Source of the DNA: Persicitalea jodogahamensis
GTDB lineage: Bacteria > Bacteroidota > Bacteroidia > Cytophagales > Spirosomataceae
Assembly: GCF_014651615.1 (NCBI RefSeq)
Contig: NZ_BMXF01000001.1
Span: 248,001 to 312,000, forward strand
Direction of reading: 5' to 3'
Length of the DNA: 64,000 nucleotides
The translations under genes and the position numbers were made by a program. The notes below the pieces were generated by a model. That model searched no databases, was not told where the DNA came from, and saw only the letters and a program-made list of their open reading frames with translations. Below are positions 36,601 to 45,646 of this stretch, in pieces. Position 1 is the first letter of the stretch; the number at the start of each line of letters is the position of its first letter.

Positions 36601-37096
36601 GTTTGCCTGCGGAGGCACCGATCTTCAGGTAGTAGTAGCTGCTATCGGTGTAGGAATTGATCTCGTGAAAAAAAGAATTCTGTACAGAATCGTATCGTAT
36701 CGTCCGTGGCCCCTCGGCGTAAAAATAAATCGCGTCTTGTTCGTCGAAGCGCCCGTCCTCCTCGCCCGCCACCCAAATAGCGTTGGGGAGTAAATCGATC
36801 GGTCGTGCTGCGGCGTTGTTTTGCGGCAACACGCCGCCTCCATTGCCGTATATTTGCAGATTTCCGGGATTTAGCTTCGACGGGTCGATCCCCATTTTTC
36901 GCAGAAAACCGGCACCCACGCGATGCACACCCGACTGCGTAACGGCTATTTTGTACCAGGTACCTTCCGCCAATACGGAGGTAGTTTGGGCGTGAGAAGG
37001 CTGAATCAGAGCCGCGCCCAGAAGCAACCAGCCGAATAGCATGCGCAGGTTGGAGCAGAATCGCCTGTCTAGAAATTTTTCACTTTCATCTTTCAA
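33689..37096 (-). CDS. porU: T9SS sortase PorU
   Basis: The 1135-residue protein is the C25 (gingipain-like) peptidase that removes C-terminal signals from T9SS cargo and attaches them to lipid. The catalytic pair is visible: H660 in NYTGHGGTTGW and C694 in TATCEFGRYDDP. A signal peptide lies near residues 19-37 (MLFGWLLLGAALIQPSHA). The N-terminal beta-rich region and the C-terminal Ig-like and CTD-like region (about 1040-1135, GIRLDAADFFPNPFDDQLSFKI) fit the family. Its ATG overlaps the SprT-like gene by 4 bp. The Met at residue 19 is an alternative start. Confidence 0.93.
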   Translation of the reverse strand: MKDESEKFLDRRFCSNLRMLFGWLLLGAALIQPSHAQTTSVLAEGTWYKIAVTQSGVHRVGAGFLRKMGIDPSKLNPGNLQIYGNGGGVLPQNNAAARPIDLLPNAIWVAGEEDGRFDEQDAIYFYAEGPRTIRYDSVQNSFFHEINSYTDSSYYYLKIGASAGKRVADVASQNVGGTPVDQFDDYWFHEEETVNLLQSGREWWGEYLGLSGQLSLKADLPGVVLGSAAILRGAGIATAQVATRFRWQVNGQDIGEQTQGAVSTYRYDLKAQRSEKNYAFVVGSTPPTVFNISLNFDKNGQSNAQAYLDFAALQTRRQLRAYAAQQIYRFRPSGSKTVSYLLKDIPQDWQWWDISNPQQPHRAVLERTTDGTAKFGANDGRSVRTYAGFSPQQTLEPAAWQKIANQNIHALSVPELLIVTPKAWQNEAARLAQFREKHDGLTVVVVTTDQIFNEFASGKPDPTAIRDFARYLYQQNPDRLKYLLLFGDATYDYRNRGGIQSATQQQRWVPVYESRESLHPVYTYSSDDYFGFLQENEGEWRENSAGDHLLDIGIGRLPVKTPEEARVVVDKLIHYTASPQTLGKWRNRISFVADDGDGNIHQQHADLLAKQIGDKFLTQRLFVDAYPHVSSPEGAKVPDLNATIRQRINEGTLILNYTGHGGTTGWAEEQILTLADMQNARGYNNLPLLLTATCEFGRYDDPALVSGAELMVLSPRGAAIGALTTTRPVFSSTNFSLNQAFYEALNAADGTTRLGDLMKSTKNNSLSGSLNRNFALLGDPSMPLARPPYEVTWAAAPDTLSALRQVTLRGSILQNEKVADTFDGKAFVTIYDKPVRFRTNGEGGAVAAYDELRNKLYEGQATVQHGQFALSFVVPRNIDYRFGTGRVSVYALRSDSLADAAAQLDVTVGGAVTEATDRTPPELTAYLNDSTFRDGQTVPANSVLWVKAFDASGISVSSAGLGQDLTATLNDTTTFVLNDYFQAQTDDFRRGRIRFPLDELSPGSYILRVKVWDTYTNSTETTLRFTVGASAGIRLDAADFFPNPFDDQLSFKITHDRPGEDVEITVRLITLSGQVIHTSRQIYYNSEPNITEMLKFGPNNALAFPGRILYLYDLQIRSTKDQTTDRRGGKLLHVR

Positions 37097-37728
37097 TTTT
37101 CGACCAAAACAAGAGCGTGGGCGGGAATCGTGTAGCGGCGTTTTGATACTCTTTCAAAACACAGCACGCGGGTACGCCGCAGCGGGCCGCGGGTGAATTC
37201 CCTTTGCTGGAAAACGAAATTTACGCCTTCGCTTAGGTGCAAAAGGGTAGTTTTGTTAGCATCGGATGGTACAGCATCGCCGGATTCTGCTCCGGTTGTG
37301 CTGTATTTGGCCAGAGCCAGCATCAGGGAGGCATCGCTGCCAGTAGATGCTTTGGGATTTGTTGCGTAGCGTTGTAGGGGACTTAGAACATCGTCGGGAA
37401 AACAGCTTTCATTCAAAACCGGAAGGAGCAAGTCTTTGAATGCTACCTTCCACTCCCGGCCATGCGGGGCTATTTTTTTTCGGGGGAAGGCGCTGTACGC
37501 CACGTGATGCGCCACCTCGTGCAGGTAGGTAATTAGAAAGTTATACGGATTGAGGTTGGCGTTAAGCGTGATGCGCGGGCGTTGATTGGGTTTCTTGGTG
37601 AAGTCGCCGAGCCGAGTGCGGCGGGGACGCACAATGCGCAACTCGAACTGATACCGTTCCCACAACGCAATGCAGTAGGGTAGGGCTTCTCCTGGCAAGT
37701 AGGGTGCCAGCGTCCTGCTTTTTTCCAT
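37093..37728 (-). CDS. SprT-like metalloprotease
   Basis: The 211-residue protein has a SprT-like domain with the zinc motif HEVAHH near residue 70 and the third-ligand region PHGREWK near 88. Eukaryotic relatives (Spartan) cut DNA-protein crosslinks, while the role of bacterial SprT is poorly known. The C-terminal third (about 140-211) seems unrelated to a zinc ribbon: I see no CxxC pair. It is translationally coupled to porU through ATGA, an association that deserves attention. The small size and basic composition (VRPRRTRLGDF, FTRGPLRRTRVL) fit DNA contact. Confidence 0.82.
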   Translation of the reverse strand: MEKSRTLAPYLPGEALPYCIALWERYQFELRIVRPRRTRLGDFTKKPNQRPRITLNANLNPYNFLITYLHEVAHHVAYSAFPRKKIAPHGREWKVAFKDLLLPVLNESCFPDDVLSPLQRYATNPKASTGSDASLMLALAKYSTTGAESGDAVPSDANKTTLLHLSEGVNFVFQQREFTRGPLRRTRVLCFERVSKRRYTIPAHALVLVEN

Positions 37729-37771
37729 GAATCAAAAATAATGGGCTTGGGGGCATTGCCGGACCGAATCT

Positions 37772-38596
37772 CTATAAAAAGAAGTCCGGCATCAATTCTT
37801 CGTCGCTGAGGTTAGAGTCTACGCGATACTTTGCAAAATCCGTCACGCCTTCGGCTTTGAGTACCTCTTCGTCCACGAAAAAATTACCCGTGCATTCGCG
37901 GCTGTCGCGGCTGAGAATGTGGAAGGCAGCATCGGCCATGATTTCAGGCGTGCGACTGCGGCGCATGAGTCCGTCGCCGCCCAGCAGATTCTGTACGGCG
38001 GCGGTGGCGATGGTCGTCCGAGGCCATAGCGCATTGAAGGCTACGCCCTGCTTTTTGAATTCGCCCGCCATCCCCAATACGCACATACTCATGCCAAACT
38101 TAGCCATCGTGTAAGCCACGTGCGGTGCAAACCAGCGCGTTTCCATGTTGAGCGGCGGCGACAGATTCAGTACGTGCGGGTTATCGGATTTCAGCAAATG
38201 CGGAAGGCAAAGTTTGCTGGTCAGGAATGTGCCGCGCGTGTTGATGTGGTGCATCAGGTCGTAGCGCTTCATCTCAGTTTGCAGCGTGGGCGTCAGGCTG
38301 ATGGCACTGGCGTTGTTGATCAGAATGTCGATTCCGCCGAAGGTACTTGCGGCCTCGTCAACAGCAGCCTGTACCATTTCTTCCTCCCGGATATCTACCT
38401 GCAGGGGCAGTGCTTTGCCTCCGGCGGCCTCTATTTCGGTAGCGGCAGTGTGGATCGTACCGGGCAGTTTGGGGTGAGGTTCGGAGGTTTTCGCGGCAAT
38501 GACTACATTGGCTCCTTCCCTTGCCAGACGTACGGCAATCGCCAGACCAATGCCCCGGCTTCCTCCGGTAATGAAAACAGTTTTGTTCTTTAACAT
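37772..38596 (-). CDS. SDR oxidoreductase (HSDL2-like)
   Basis: The 274-residue protein is a classical short-chain dehydrogenase: the cofactor loop TGGSRGIG is at residues 10-17, NNAS near 95, and the region NLSPPLN...YTMAKFGMS holds Y-x3-K near 166. In place of the usual Ser the segment reads LSPPLNM, as in the human HSDL2 group (hydroxysteroid-dehydrogenase-like protein 2), which these bacterial proteins resemble. No SCP2 domain follows. The substrate is unknown. It precedes the SprT-like gene by 43 bp on the same strand. Confidence 0.85.
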   Translation of the reverse strand: MLKNKTVFITGGSRGIGLAIAVRLAREGANVVIAAKTSEPHPKLPGTIHTAATEIEAAGGKALPLQVDIREEEMVQAAVDEAASTFGGIDILINNASAISLTPTLQTEMKRYDLMHHINTRGTFLTSKLCLPHLLKSDNPHVLNLSPPLNMETRWFAPHVAYTMAKFGMSMCVLGMAGEFKKQGVAFNALWPRTTIATAAVQNLLGGDGLMRRSRTPEIMADAAFHILSRDSRECTGNFFVDEEVLKAEGVTDFAKYRVDSNLSDEELMPDFFL

Positions 38597-38733
38597 GAAT
38601 TTGCCGGGTTTTGTAGATGTTTTTCGGTAAAAATGCCTTTTTCGGACGTATTAATTCCAAAAGGGTGGCATGGTTTATGCTCTAATATTGAGACTTGAAT
38701 TGAAGTTTCAAGATAGCGAAAAGCGTACGATTA

Positions 38734-40674
38734 ATGACGAAATATCTATTCAGATTCTGTTTTTTGCTGTTGTTTCAAGGCCCGGTCAGTGCGGACAATG
38801 CACTTCTGTGCCTATTGGATACCTGCGAAGTTCCCGCACCTACCATCTACGCCGAGCGAGACTCCACCTGCTCAGGCCAGCCCGTTCTGCTATGGGCAAC
38901 GGGCTGCGACGGTAAGGTAGAATGGACCAATGGTCTGACGGGCGACACCATCGTATCGCGTCCCGCCACCACCCGAATCTACACGGCTTTTTGCGTGAAA
39001 GGAGACTGCCGGAGTACAGGATCCAATGAAATAAACGTCATCGTTCCTTTTCCTGATATTCCGGTTCTCAACGCCAGTAGTCGAACGGTCTGCGCGGGTG
39101 GAAGCGCAGTGCTCACCGCAAGTGGCTGTCCGGGCGAGGTGGTATGGTCCAACGGCAGTAGGGGCCGCGAAATTACGGTGCGTCCCGCACAGACGACCTC
39201 CTACACAGCCATCTGCCGTATGGGCAACCAATCGGTAAGTACCCTCAATTGCATCAGTTGCTTCGCGTCCCCGCTCGAAATAAAAGTGGCGGATTCCATA
39301 CATCCTGTTTTGATTTCCTCCCGTAGGAGTATTTGCGCCAATGATACGTTTTCTTTGCGCGTCGCGGCGTGTCCGGGTACAGTCCGATGGGCAGACGCTT
39401 CGGACCTGACGGCATCGTCCCGGTTAGTAAAACCTGCGGCTACCACTACCTACCAAGCTTTTTGCAAAGTCGGTGATTGTGATTTTGCCACCAACCTTGT
39501 GAGTGTCAGGGTAGGCCCGGCGCCCATTCCAGTCATCACAGCCGGACGAACAGAGGTTTGTGCCGGCGAAAAGATAAAAGTCAGTGCGAGCGGCTGCGAC
39601 GGTCCTGTAACCTGGTCTGACGGTCAGACAGGTTCAGAAATCATGTTTTCCCCGGAAACTACCTCGGAAATAAAAGCCCGGTGCGGCCAGGGCGATTGTC
39701 AGAGTGAATTCTCGGCCCCTATGACTTTTACAGTCAATCCGCTTCCCCCCACGCCGCTGGTGCGCAACCGTCAGAACGAGTGCCCGTACATCACCCTGGA
39801 TTTGATGCTGACTCTGCAACAAACACCCCGCACGGAAGGGGGACGCTATGAATTCAGAACGGCCGCCAGCGCCGGCTCGCCCGAGGTCGTGCATCCGGGC
39901 ATTGCGCGTGCGGGAACGTATTATGTTTTTGAGAAAAGTGCGGCGGGCTGTCACAGCGACGCGGCGGCCGTGACCATCACGATTAAAGAATGCATGGCCC
40001 CGGTACCCGTCTGCGCGTACTTTCCCGGCAGCGTAAGCGTAAAAGCGGACTCAACCGCCGGACTGCTGCGGCTTACGGCGGAGTTAGGCGGCAGCGCTTC
40101 GCGTGGTGCCTGGGCTACCAGCGGCAGCGGCGCTTTCGGAGCTGCCGATTCGACGTACACAACCTATATTCCCAGCGTAAGTGATTACGCGAGAGGTTCG
40201 GTAACGCTTACATTCCTGACCGACGATCCCGATGGCGAAGGCCCCTGCGAAGGTGTGGCCGATTCGATGAGCCTTCCGGTGCATTCTGCCGGCACCGGCG
40301 TTGCCACTACGCCAATCCCGCCACGAGATAGTACTTCGGTCAACAACCAGAATTTACCTGGCGGATTATTCCCGGTAACATCCAATCCGGCAGAAATTTT
40401 TATTCCCGAAGGCTTCTCGCCTAATGGAGACGGTATTAACGATCGCTTCGTGCTGGGCAATGTCCCCGATGAAATCAACGTTTCCCTGGAGGTCTACAAC
40501 CGCTGGGGGCAACTGGTACATCAGGAAAACGATTACAAGGGCGACTGGGATGGTAAAGGCAACCGGAACGTGGCGGGAGGAGGGAAGAAGGAGTTGGCCG
40601 ACGGCACCTATTTCTACATGATACGACTCAGCGACGGCCGGGAATTTGTTAAATTTCTGACTATCACACATTAA
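38734..40674 (+). CDS. Secreted Cys-repeat protein with type B T9SS sorting domain
   Basis: The 646-residue protein has a signal peptide (LFRFCFLLLFQGPVSA). Four similar segments of about 70-85 residues follow, each with the pattern C-x-G...GC-x-G-x-V-x-W...P-x-TT...C-x-G-x-C (about residues 40-105, 115-190, 205-270, 272-340). A further beta-rich region leads to a gliding-motility-associated C-terminal domain (about 555-646, IFIPEGFSPNGDGINDRF, LEVYNRWGQLVHQ). The segments look like Ig-like adhesin domains. It forms a unit with the PorE-like gene 10 bp downstream, suggesting that both act at the cell surface. The ligand is unknown. Confidence 0.87.
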   Translation: MTKYLFRFCFLLLFQGPVSADNALLCLLDTCEVPAPTIYAERDSTCSGQPVLLWATGCDGKVEWTNGLTGDTIVSRPATTRIYTAFCVKGDCRSTGSNEINVIVPFPDIPVLNASSRTVCAGGSAVLTASGCPGEVVWSNGSRGREITVRPAQTTSYTAICRMGNQSVSTLNCISCFASPLEIKVADSIHPVLISSRRSICANDTFSLRVAACPGTVRWADASDLTASSRLVKPAATTTYQAFCKVGDCDFATNLVSVRVGPAPIPVITAGRTEVCAGEKIKVSASGCDGPVTWSDGQTGSEIMFSPETTSEIKARCGQGDCQSEFSAPMTFTVNPLPPTPLVRNRQNECPYITLDLMLTLQQTPRTEGGRYEFRTAASAGSPEVVHPGIARAGTYYVFEKSAAGCHSDAAAVTITIKECMAPVPVCAYFPGSVSVKADSTAGLLRLTAELGGSASRGAWATSGSGAFGAADSTYTTYIPSVSDYARGSVTLTFLTDDPDGEGPCEGVADSMSLPVHSAGTGVATTPIPPRDSTSVNNQNLPGGLFPVTSNPAEIFIPEGFSPNGDGINDRFVLGNVPDEINVSLEVYNRWGQLVHQENDYKGDWDGKGNRNVAGGGKKELADGTYFYMIRLSDGREFVKFLTITH

Positions 40675-40684
40675 AATACACACC

Positions 40685-43207
40685 ATGAAAACTTTCACGC
40701 ATCTGTCAGGATATCCGCCCCGGCCCTCACTTAAGTTGAAGCTGGCTAGTTTGTTGTTTTGGCTGGGCTGCACGCTAAGCTACGCCCAGCAGGAAGTACC
40801 AAGGCAACAGGCCGACCACCTGTTCTACTCGCAAGACTATTTGAATGCCGCGAACAGTTACGCCGAACTGCTCAAAGATCGCTCTCTAGCGGCCGATGCG
40901 CGGAAAGATGCGTTGTACAACCTTGCTTATGCATACAAGGAGTTGGGGGAGTTTGCCAAAGCAGAGAGTAGTTTCCGGGAACTACTTGAAATGGGAGAGC
41001 CAACAGGAAAGTACCAGAACGCTTACCTTTATTACGCGCAGGCTCTGGGCCGGAATGGAAAATTACAGGATGCCCAGGACATGTACGCCCGCTATGAAAA
41101 CGTAAAAGCCACGCTCGGAACGGAACCAACCAGCAACCGTCCCGGTGCGGTGGGCAACAGCGACACCAAGGTAACCTACCGGGTAGAACGACTGGGTATC
41201 GACACTGAAAATGCAGAGTTTAGCCCAGCCTACTTCCGAGAGGGGCTTGTGTACGTAGCGGGTAAGGGGTCGAGTGGTTCGGGTACTTCACCTGATAAAG
41301 GGTACCTTGATCTGTTTTACGTTCCCAACCGCACCGACCTTACCTCCGTGGGGGTAATCGGTGCTGACGGCAAACTCATCCCCGTTAATGACGGACGTGC
41401 CAACGCAAATGGCTCAAACACTTTTGCCAACCGCCGGCTGGGCCGCGACAGCTATACCCGTGCTACCGCCAATGATTCGCCCACTGCGGCCAGCTATGCG
41501 CCCATGAGCTTTTCGTCGGGGCTGGGTTTGAGTAAAAACGAAAGAAAAGCTGCGACAACCGCCGCTCCGGAGGAATTCAGCAAAGACATCAATACCAAGT
41601 ACCATGAAGGCCCCCTGACTTTCTCAGCCGACGGTAGCCTGGTGATCTTCACCCGAAACAACTACAACGAGGGCAAATCCAAGAAAAGCAGCGACAACGT
41701 CACCAAACTGAAGCTATACACTGCCGAACTCCGCGACGGCGGCTGGGCCAATGTGCGCGAACTTCCCTTCAACAGCGACGAGTATTCCTCGGGCCATCCG
41801 GCCTTGAGCCGCGATGGCAAGTCGCTCTATTTTGTATCGGACCGTCCCGGTGGTCGCGGCGGCACTGACATATATGTGGCTCGCTTCGACGGTGGCACCT
41901 GGTCGCAGCCTCTTAATCTGGGACCGCAGATCAACACAAAAGGCGACGAAATGTTCCCTTTTTTAGATGAAAACGGTATTCTTTATTTCGCTTCCAACGG
42001 CCAGCCCGGCAGCTTGGGCGGACTGGATATCTACCATACCTCCCTCAGCGGTGGGGGGGAGCCGCGAATCTCTCACCTCGAAGCCCCCATCAATTCCAAA
42101 GCCGACGATTTTGGGCTTATTACGGATGGCAGACGCTCGACGGGTTATTTCAGCAGCAATCGCCTCAATGGGGACGATGATATTTTTCGGTTTTTCCGGG
42201 AAAGCTCGCTCAACGGATGCCGGAATTTGTCCTTAAAGGTATTCGACGAAGCCACTTATGCGCCGCTCGACAATGTTACGGTGACCGTGAGAGCACGGGG
42301 CGAAGGGCGTGACGAGCAAATCATCATGACCGACGCGGAGGGTATGATCGATATCTGTCTGGAAGCTGAAAATGATTTCATGTTCGAACTCGCCAAAGAC
42401 GGCTACGTTACCGGATCGCTCGGCTTTTCAACCGTTGGCCTGACCGACGACAGAGCCACGCGGCTGGGCTCGTCACTGATAAAATTCGATGTTATTGACA
42501 GAGACCGCACACCCGGCCGTGTTACGAGCGGAACTGATGAGAATAGCGACTGGGAAACCGACGACGCCATTTCAACCTCAACGCTGCGCGGCACCGTAAC
42601 CGGTGAAGGTGACAAGCGCCCCATTGAAGGGGTTAAAATTGTGTTGAAAAATGAGTGCGATGGCAAAGTCAAACAAACCGTGACCGGGCCGAACGGACGT
42701 TTTCGGTTCGAACTCACCGAAGGCTGCGACTATACACTGGTAGCAACGAAAACCTCCTACGGGACCAATACCAACGCTATTCGGAAAATACCTGCTGCGT
42801 CAAAGCCCAAACTCGTTTCGGCCAACATTGTCATGATCAAGGCGGGCGATCTGGTGACGCTGGAAAACATTCACTATGACTCGGGCAAGTGGGATGTCAG
42901 GGCGGATGCCGCCAAGGAGCTCGACCGGCTTGTAGCCACGATGCGAAAGTACCCTTCGCTGAAAATAGAAATCGGCTCGCATACCGACAGCCAGGGCGAG
43001 GCGAAGTTCAATCAATATTTGTCAGAACGCCGCGCAAAAGCCGCTCTCAACTATTTGGCCTCGAAGGGCATATCACGTGATCGCCTGTCGGCCAAAGGGT
43101 ATGGGGAATCTCAACTACTTAATCAATGCGAAGATGGTGTACTTTGCACCGAAGAGGAACACGAACGCAACAGGCGCACGGAGTTAAAGGTCCTATCCAT
43201 TAAATAA
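40685..43207 (+). CDS. PorE-like TPR / beta-propeller / OmpA-domain protein
   Basis: The 840-residue protein has a signal peptide (about residues 18-36) and TPR-like helices (about 40-140, QADHLFYSQDYLNAANSYAELL). PD40-type propeller blades come next (about 150-510, FSADGSLVIFTRNN, ALSRDGKSLYFVSDRPGG), then two carboxypeptidase-regulatory-like segments (about 515-575 and 640-710). It ends in an OmpA-C peptidoglycan-binding domain (about 725-840, GSHTDSQG and YLSERRAKAALNYL). This order equals PorE, which anchors the T9SS translocon to peptidoglycan. Paralogues with the same order exist outside the T9SS core, so the exact role is inferred. Confidence 0.85.
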   Translation: MKTFTHLSGYPPRPSLKLKLASLLFWLGCTLSYAQQEVPRQQADHLFYSQDYLNAANSYAELLKDRSLAADARKDALYNLAYAYKELGEFAKAESSFRELLEMGEPTGKYQNAYLYYAQALGRNGKLQDAQDMYARYENVKATLGTEPTSNRPGAVGNSDTKVTYRVERLGIDTENAEFSPAYFREGLVYVAGKGSSGSGTSPDKGYLDLFYVPNRTDLTSVGVIGADGKLIPVNDGRANANGSNTFANRRLGRDSYTRATANDSPTAASYAPMSFSSGLGLSKNERKAATTAAPEEFSKDINTKYHEGPLTFSADGSLVIFTRNNYNEGKSKKSSDNVTKLKLYTAELRDGGWANVRELPFNSDEYSSGHPALSRDGKSLYFVSDRPGGRGGTDIYVARFDGGTWSQPLNLGPQINTKGDEMFPFLDENGILYFASNGQPGSLGGLDIYHTSLSGGGEPRISHLEAPINSKADDFGLITDGRRSTGYFSSNRLNGDDDIFRFFRESSLNGCRNLSLKVFDEATYAPLDNVTVTVRARGEGRDEQIIMTDAEGMIDICLEAENDFMFELAKDGYVTGSLGFSTVGLTDDRATRLGSSLIKFDVIDRDRTPGRVTSGTDENSDWETDDAISTSTLRGTVTGEGDKRPIEGVKIVLKNECDGKVKQTVTGPNGRFRFELTEGCDYTLVATKTSYGTNTNAIRKIPAASKPKLVSANIVMIKAGDLVTLENIHYDSGKWDVRADAAKELDRLVATMRKYPSLKIEIGSHTDSQGEAKFNQYLSERRAKAALNYLASKGISRDRLSAKGYGESQLLNQCEDGVLCTEEEHERNRRTELKVLSIK

Positions 43208-43222
43208 TTTAAATATAATGAA

Positions 43223-44314
43223 TTGAGATCCGTCGTTTTGCTTATTCTGGCCATTGCTCCGTACTTCACAAGAGCCGACATCCCGGAGACCATCCTCCTC
43301 ACACAGTCCCAGCAGAAGTACCTCCGCCAAATCATCAGCACTAGTGCGGCTGCCCAGGCACTGTGGTCGAAAGTAGAGCAGGAGGCTAAGGGCTACCTGG
43401 GCGATCAGCCCCGTTCCTTACGGAGTATTTATTACGAAGGTTTGCTGGATACGAATCCTGACCGTATCGATACCGAAAAAAGCCTGCGCGATATGGACAA
43501 GCTCGCCGCCTGGCTGTTTGCCTACTACGTCACACAGGATGCAACCTACGCCAGAAAGGCTAAAACCTACATTCTGGCGTGGGCAAGTACCTACCAGCCC
43601 ACAGGAAATCCTATCAACGAAAACAAATTTGAGCCTCTGATTCATAGCTATCAGGCCATGAAAATGCATTTTTCAAAAGCAGAGCAAGGACAAGTTGAAC
43701 ACTGGCTTACTGAGATCGCGGAAGCCGAACTGGCCTACCCGAATATTCCGCAGAATAATTGGAAAACCAAACAAATCAAATTGATAGGGACGATAGGCCT
43801 GATCGTCGGTCGTGAAGGTTTCGAGAGATACGCCGTGGAGGGTTTGAAAAAATACGTCGATGGAGCATTGTACGAAGACGGCACTAGCCGGGACTTGCGC
43901 CAGCGTGATGCCATGAGTTACCATGTGTCTGGTTTGAAGCCACTACTGGTCACGGCGATCACGATGGATCAATTCAAGAATGACAAAGGCGGTAGTCAGA
44001 TATTCAACTACCGGAATCCTGCGGGTGGCAGCATTAGAGCGTCCGTCGATTTTGTGGTACCCTACGCGCTGGGCGAAAAGGTGCACGAGGAGTGGGTGAA
44101 TACGAAGGTGGAACTGGACAGGCAACGGGCCGCGGCGGGCATTGCACATTACCAGCCCGGTACTCCCTACGAGCCGGAGCAGTCTCGAGAAATGTTTGAA
44201 TTAGCCTCTTACTTTGATTCCAGGTACCACCAAGTGCTCCGACATCTGACCAAGGAAAACAGCCTGGAATTCGATTCCTGGTTCTCAGTGTTAGTCGCAG
44301 CGGCGCGGAAATAG
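43223..44314 (+). CDS. Alginate-lyase-family protein
   Basis: The 363-residue protein has a signal peptide (LRSVVLLILAIAPYFTRA) and an (alpha/alpha)n-toroid of the PL5-like alginate-lyase family. Supporting segments are DKLAAWLFAYYVTQDATYARKAKTYILAWASTYQPTGNPINENKF near residue 90, NNWKTKQIKLIGTIGLIV near 175 and DGTSRDLRQRDAMSYHVSGLKPLLV near 222, the region that carries the catalytic Asn/His/Tyr in relatives. Family members cleave uronic-acid polymers, but the substrate here is not known. The only start is TTG at 43223, 15 bp after the PorE-like stop. ATG at 43218 is followed at once by a stop in its own frame. Confidence 0.8.
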   Translation: MRSVVLLILAIAPYFTRADIPETILLTQSQQKYLRQIISTSAAAQALWSKVEQEAKGYLGDQPRSLRSIYYEGLLDTNPDRIDTEKSLRDMDKLAAWLFAYYVTQDATYARKAKTYILAWASTYQPTGNPINENKFEPLIHSYQAMKMHFSKAEQGQVEHWLTEIAEAELAYPNIPQNNWKTKQIKLIGTIGLIVGREGFERYAVEGLKKYVDGALYEDGTSRDLRQRDAMSYHVSGLKPLLVTAITMDQFKNDKGGSQIFNYRNPAGGSIRASVDFVVPYALGEKVHEEWVNTKVELDRQRAAAGIAHYQPGTPYEPEQSREMFELASYFDSRYHQVLRHLTKENSLEFDSWFSVLVAAARK

Positions 44315-44392
44315 CTCGGATTGGCAGTGCGCCAATGAAAGATTACTTTATGTTGGTGCTTAATTCAATTGCCGAAGGGCAGTTTTCCGACA

Positions 44393-45646
44393 TCAAACTA
44401 CCTGTGCAGCGCCGCGTCGGCCTTTTGCCGCCAGCCACACGAAGTACCCCGTCAAAACAATGATCGCTACCTGCATCGCATAGTCGAGTAGAAAAGCAGG
44501 CGACGCCCAGATGTCCGAAGGTGTCAGGTACTTGGGCATATCCAATCGCCACCAATAAGAAGGGTGCACGACACACAATAAGTTGAAGACTAGCAGCAAA
44601 ACTACCTGTTTTGTGTCTTGCCAATTGACCACAAAAAACACTAGCGGAATCAGAAAGAGAAAGATGTAGTTGCTGTAGGCGCTTTGCTGTACGATCATCA
44701 TGGTGGCATACAGCGCAATCCAGGTGCGGGAGAGCATCAGCGAAAAGTCGGCATTGCGCCAGCGCCAGGCTGTCCAGGTACCTATTCCTACCGAAACGAC
44801 CAGCCCGATCCAGTTCCAGAGCTTTTCGCCGACCCCGATCTGGTCAAAAAACCACGGGTTAAGTACCGATGGAATGTTGGGGGCGCGAAGTGTTTTGGCT
44901 TCATCGAGCGGCTGAGTGAATTCCCAACCCACGAGCGGGTAGAGGATGGCCAGGCTCGCTGCCCCAACTACCGACATCGTGATGACAAAACGGATCTTTT
45001 CTTTTTCAAGAAGAAATAGAGGTACGAAGATCAGCACCAGAATGGCCTTAGTCAATAACAGACCCAGCGCCAGCACAAGGGCGTAAACTTCAACCCGACC
45101 CGTGCGCTGTCGCAACAAATACGCCAGCGCCACAAATAGCCACATCCAGACGTCTTCCTGTGCCCCGACGACACACAGCACCAGCGAGCCCGGCAAAAGA
45201 TAATAGAGCAGTGCTTTGAACAAAAAGTCGGCATTGGAGAGCCTAGAACGATAAAAGTACCAGGAAACCCACAACGCCAGCGCATCCATGACGGTCATCA
45301 TCAATACGATCATTCGCGGGTCGTACCAGAATTTTAGCCAAAGTCCCAGGTAATAAGCGTAAAGCGGGGAGTAGGGAGACCAGAAGTCGCGATACACTAC
45401 CTGCCCCAGCGACGCCTTGCTACCTTCGTCCCAGAAACCGTTCACGTCGGAAGTGGGCGCGAAGCCCGCCAGCAGATAAACCGCCATGAAGGGTAACAAC
45501 CGAAACAGCAGCCAACCAACGGCCAGCAAAACCGAAGGTTTTTTCTTTGAGAAAAATTGCAGGAAATACTCTTTTTTCCACAGTATCACCCCAACCACAA
45601 GGAGAAGAATAATGCTCAGAACTGTTTTGACTAAGACAATACTCAT
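44393..45646 (-). CDS. Polytopic membrane protein, GT-C-like, copy 2
   Basis: The 417-residue protein has about ten to twelve hydrophobic segments. It shares VVYRDFWSPYSPLYAYYLGLWLKFWYDPRMIVLMMTVMDAL near residue 79 and an E/D-rich GAQEDVWMW loop near 160 with the upstream gene, so the pair is a tandem duplication. YRDFWS after the first helices recalls the acidic loop of GT-C glycosyltransferases, although I cannot confirm a family. It overlaps the upstream gene by 4 bp (ATGA). It may be an envelope-sugar transferase or flippase-like protein. Confidence 0.7.
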   Translation of the reverse strand: MSIVLVKTVLSIILLLVVGVILWKKEYFLQFFSKKKPSVLLAVGWLLFRLLPFMAVYLLAGFAPTSDVNGFWDEGSKASLGQVVYRDFWSPYSPLYAYYLGLWLKFWYDPRMIVLMMTVMDALALWVSWYFYRSRLSNADFLFKALLYYLLPGSLVLCVVGAQEDVWMWLFVALAYLLRQRTGRVEVYALVLALGLLLTKAILVLIFVPLFLLEKEKIRFVITMSVVGAASLAILYPLVGWEFTQPLDEAKTLRAPNIPSVLNPWFFDQIGVGEKLWNWIGLVVSVGIGTWTAWRWRNADFSLMLSRTWIALYATMMIVQQSAYSNYIFLFLIPLVFFVVNWQDTKQVVLLLVFNLLCVVHPSYWWRLDMPKYLTPSDIWASPAFLLDYAMQVAIIVLTGYFVWLAAKGRRGAAQVV

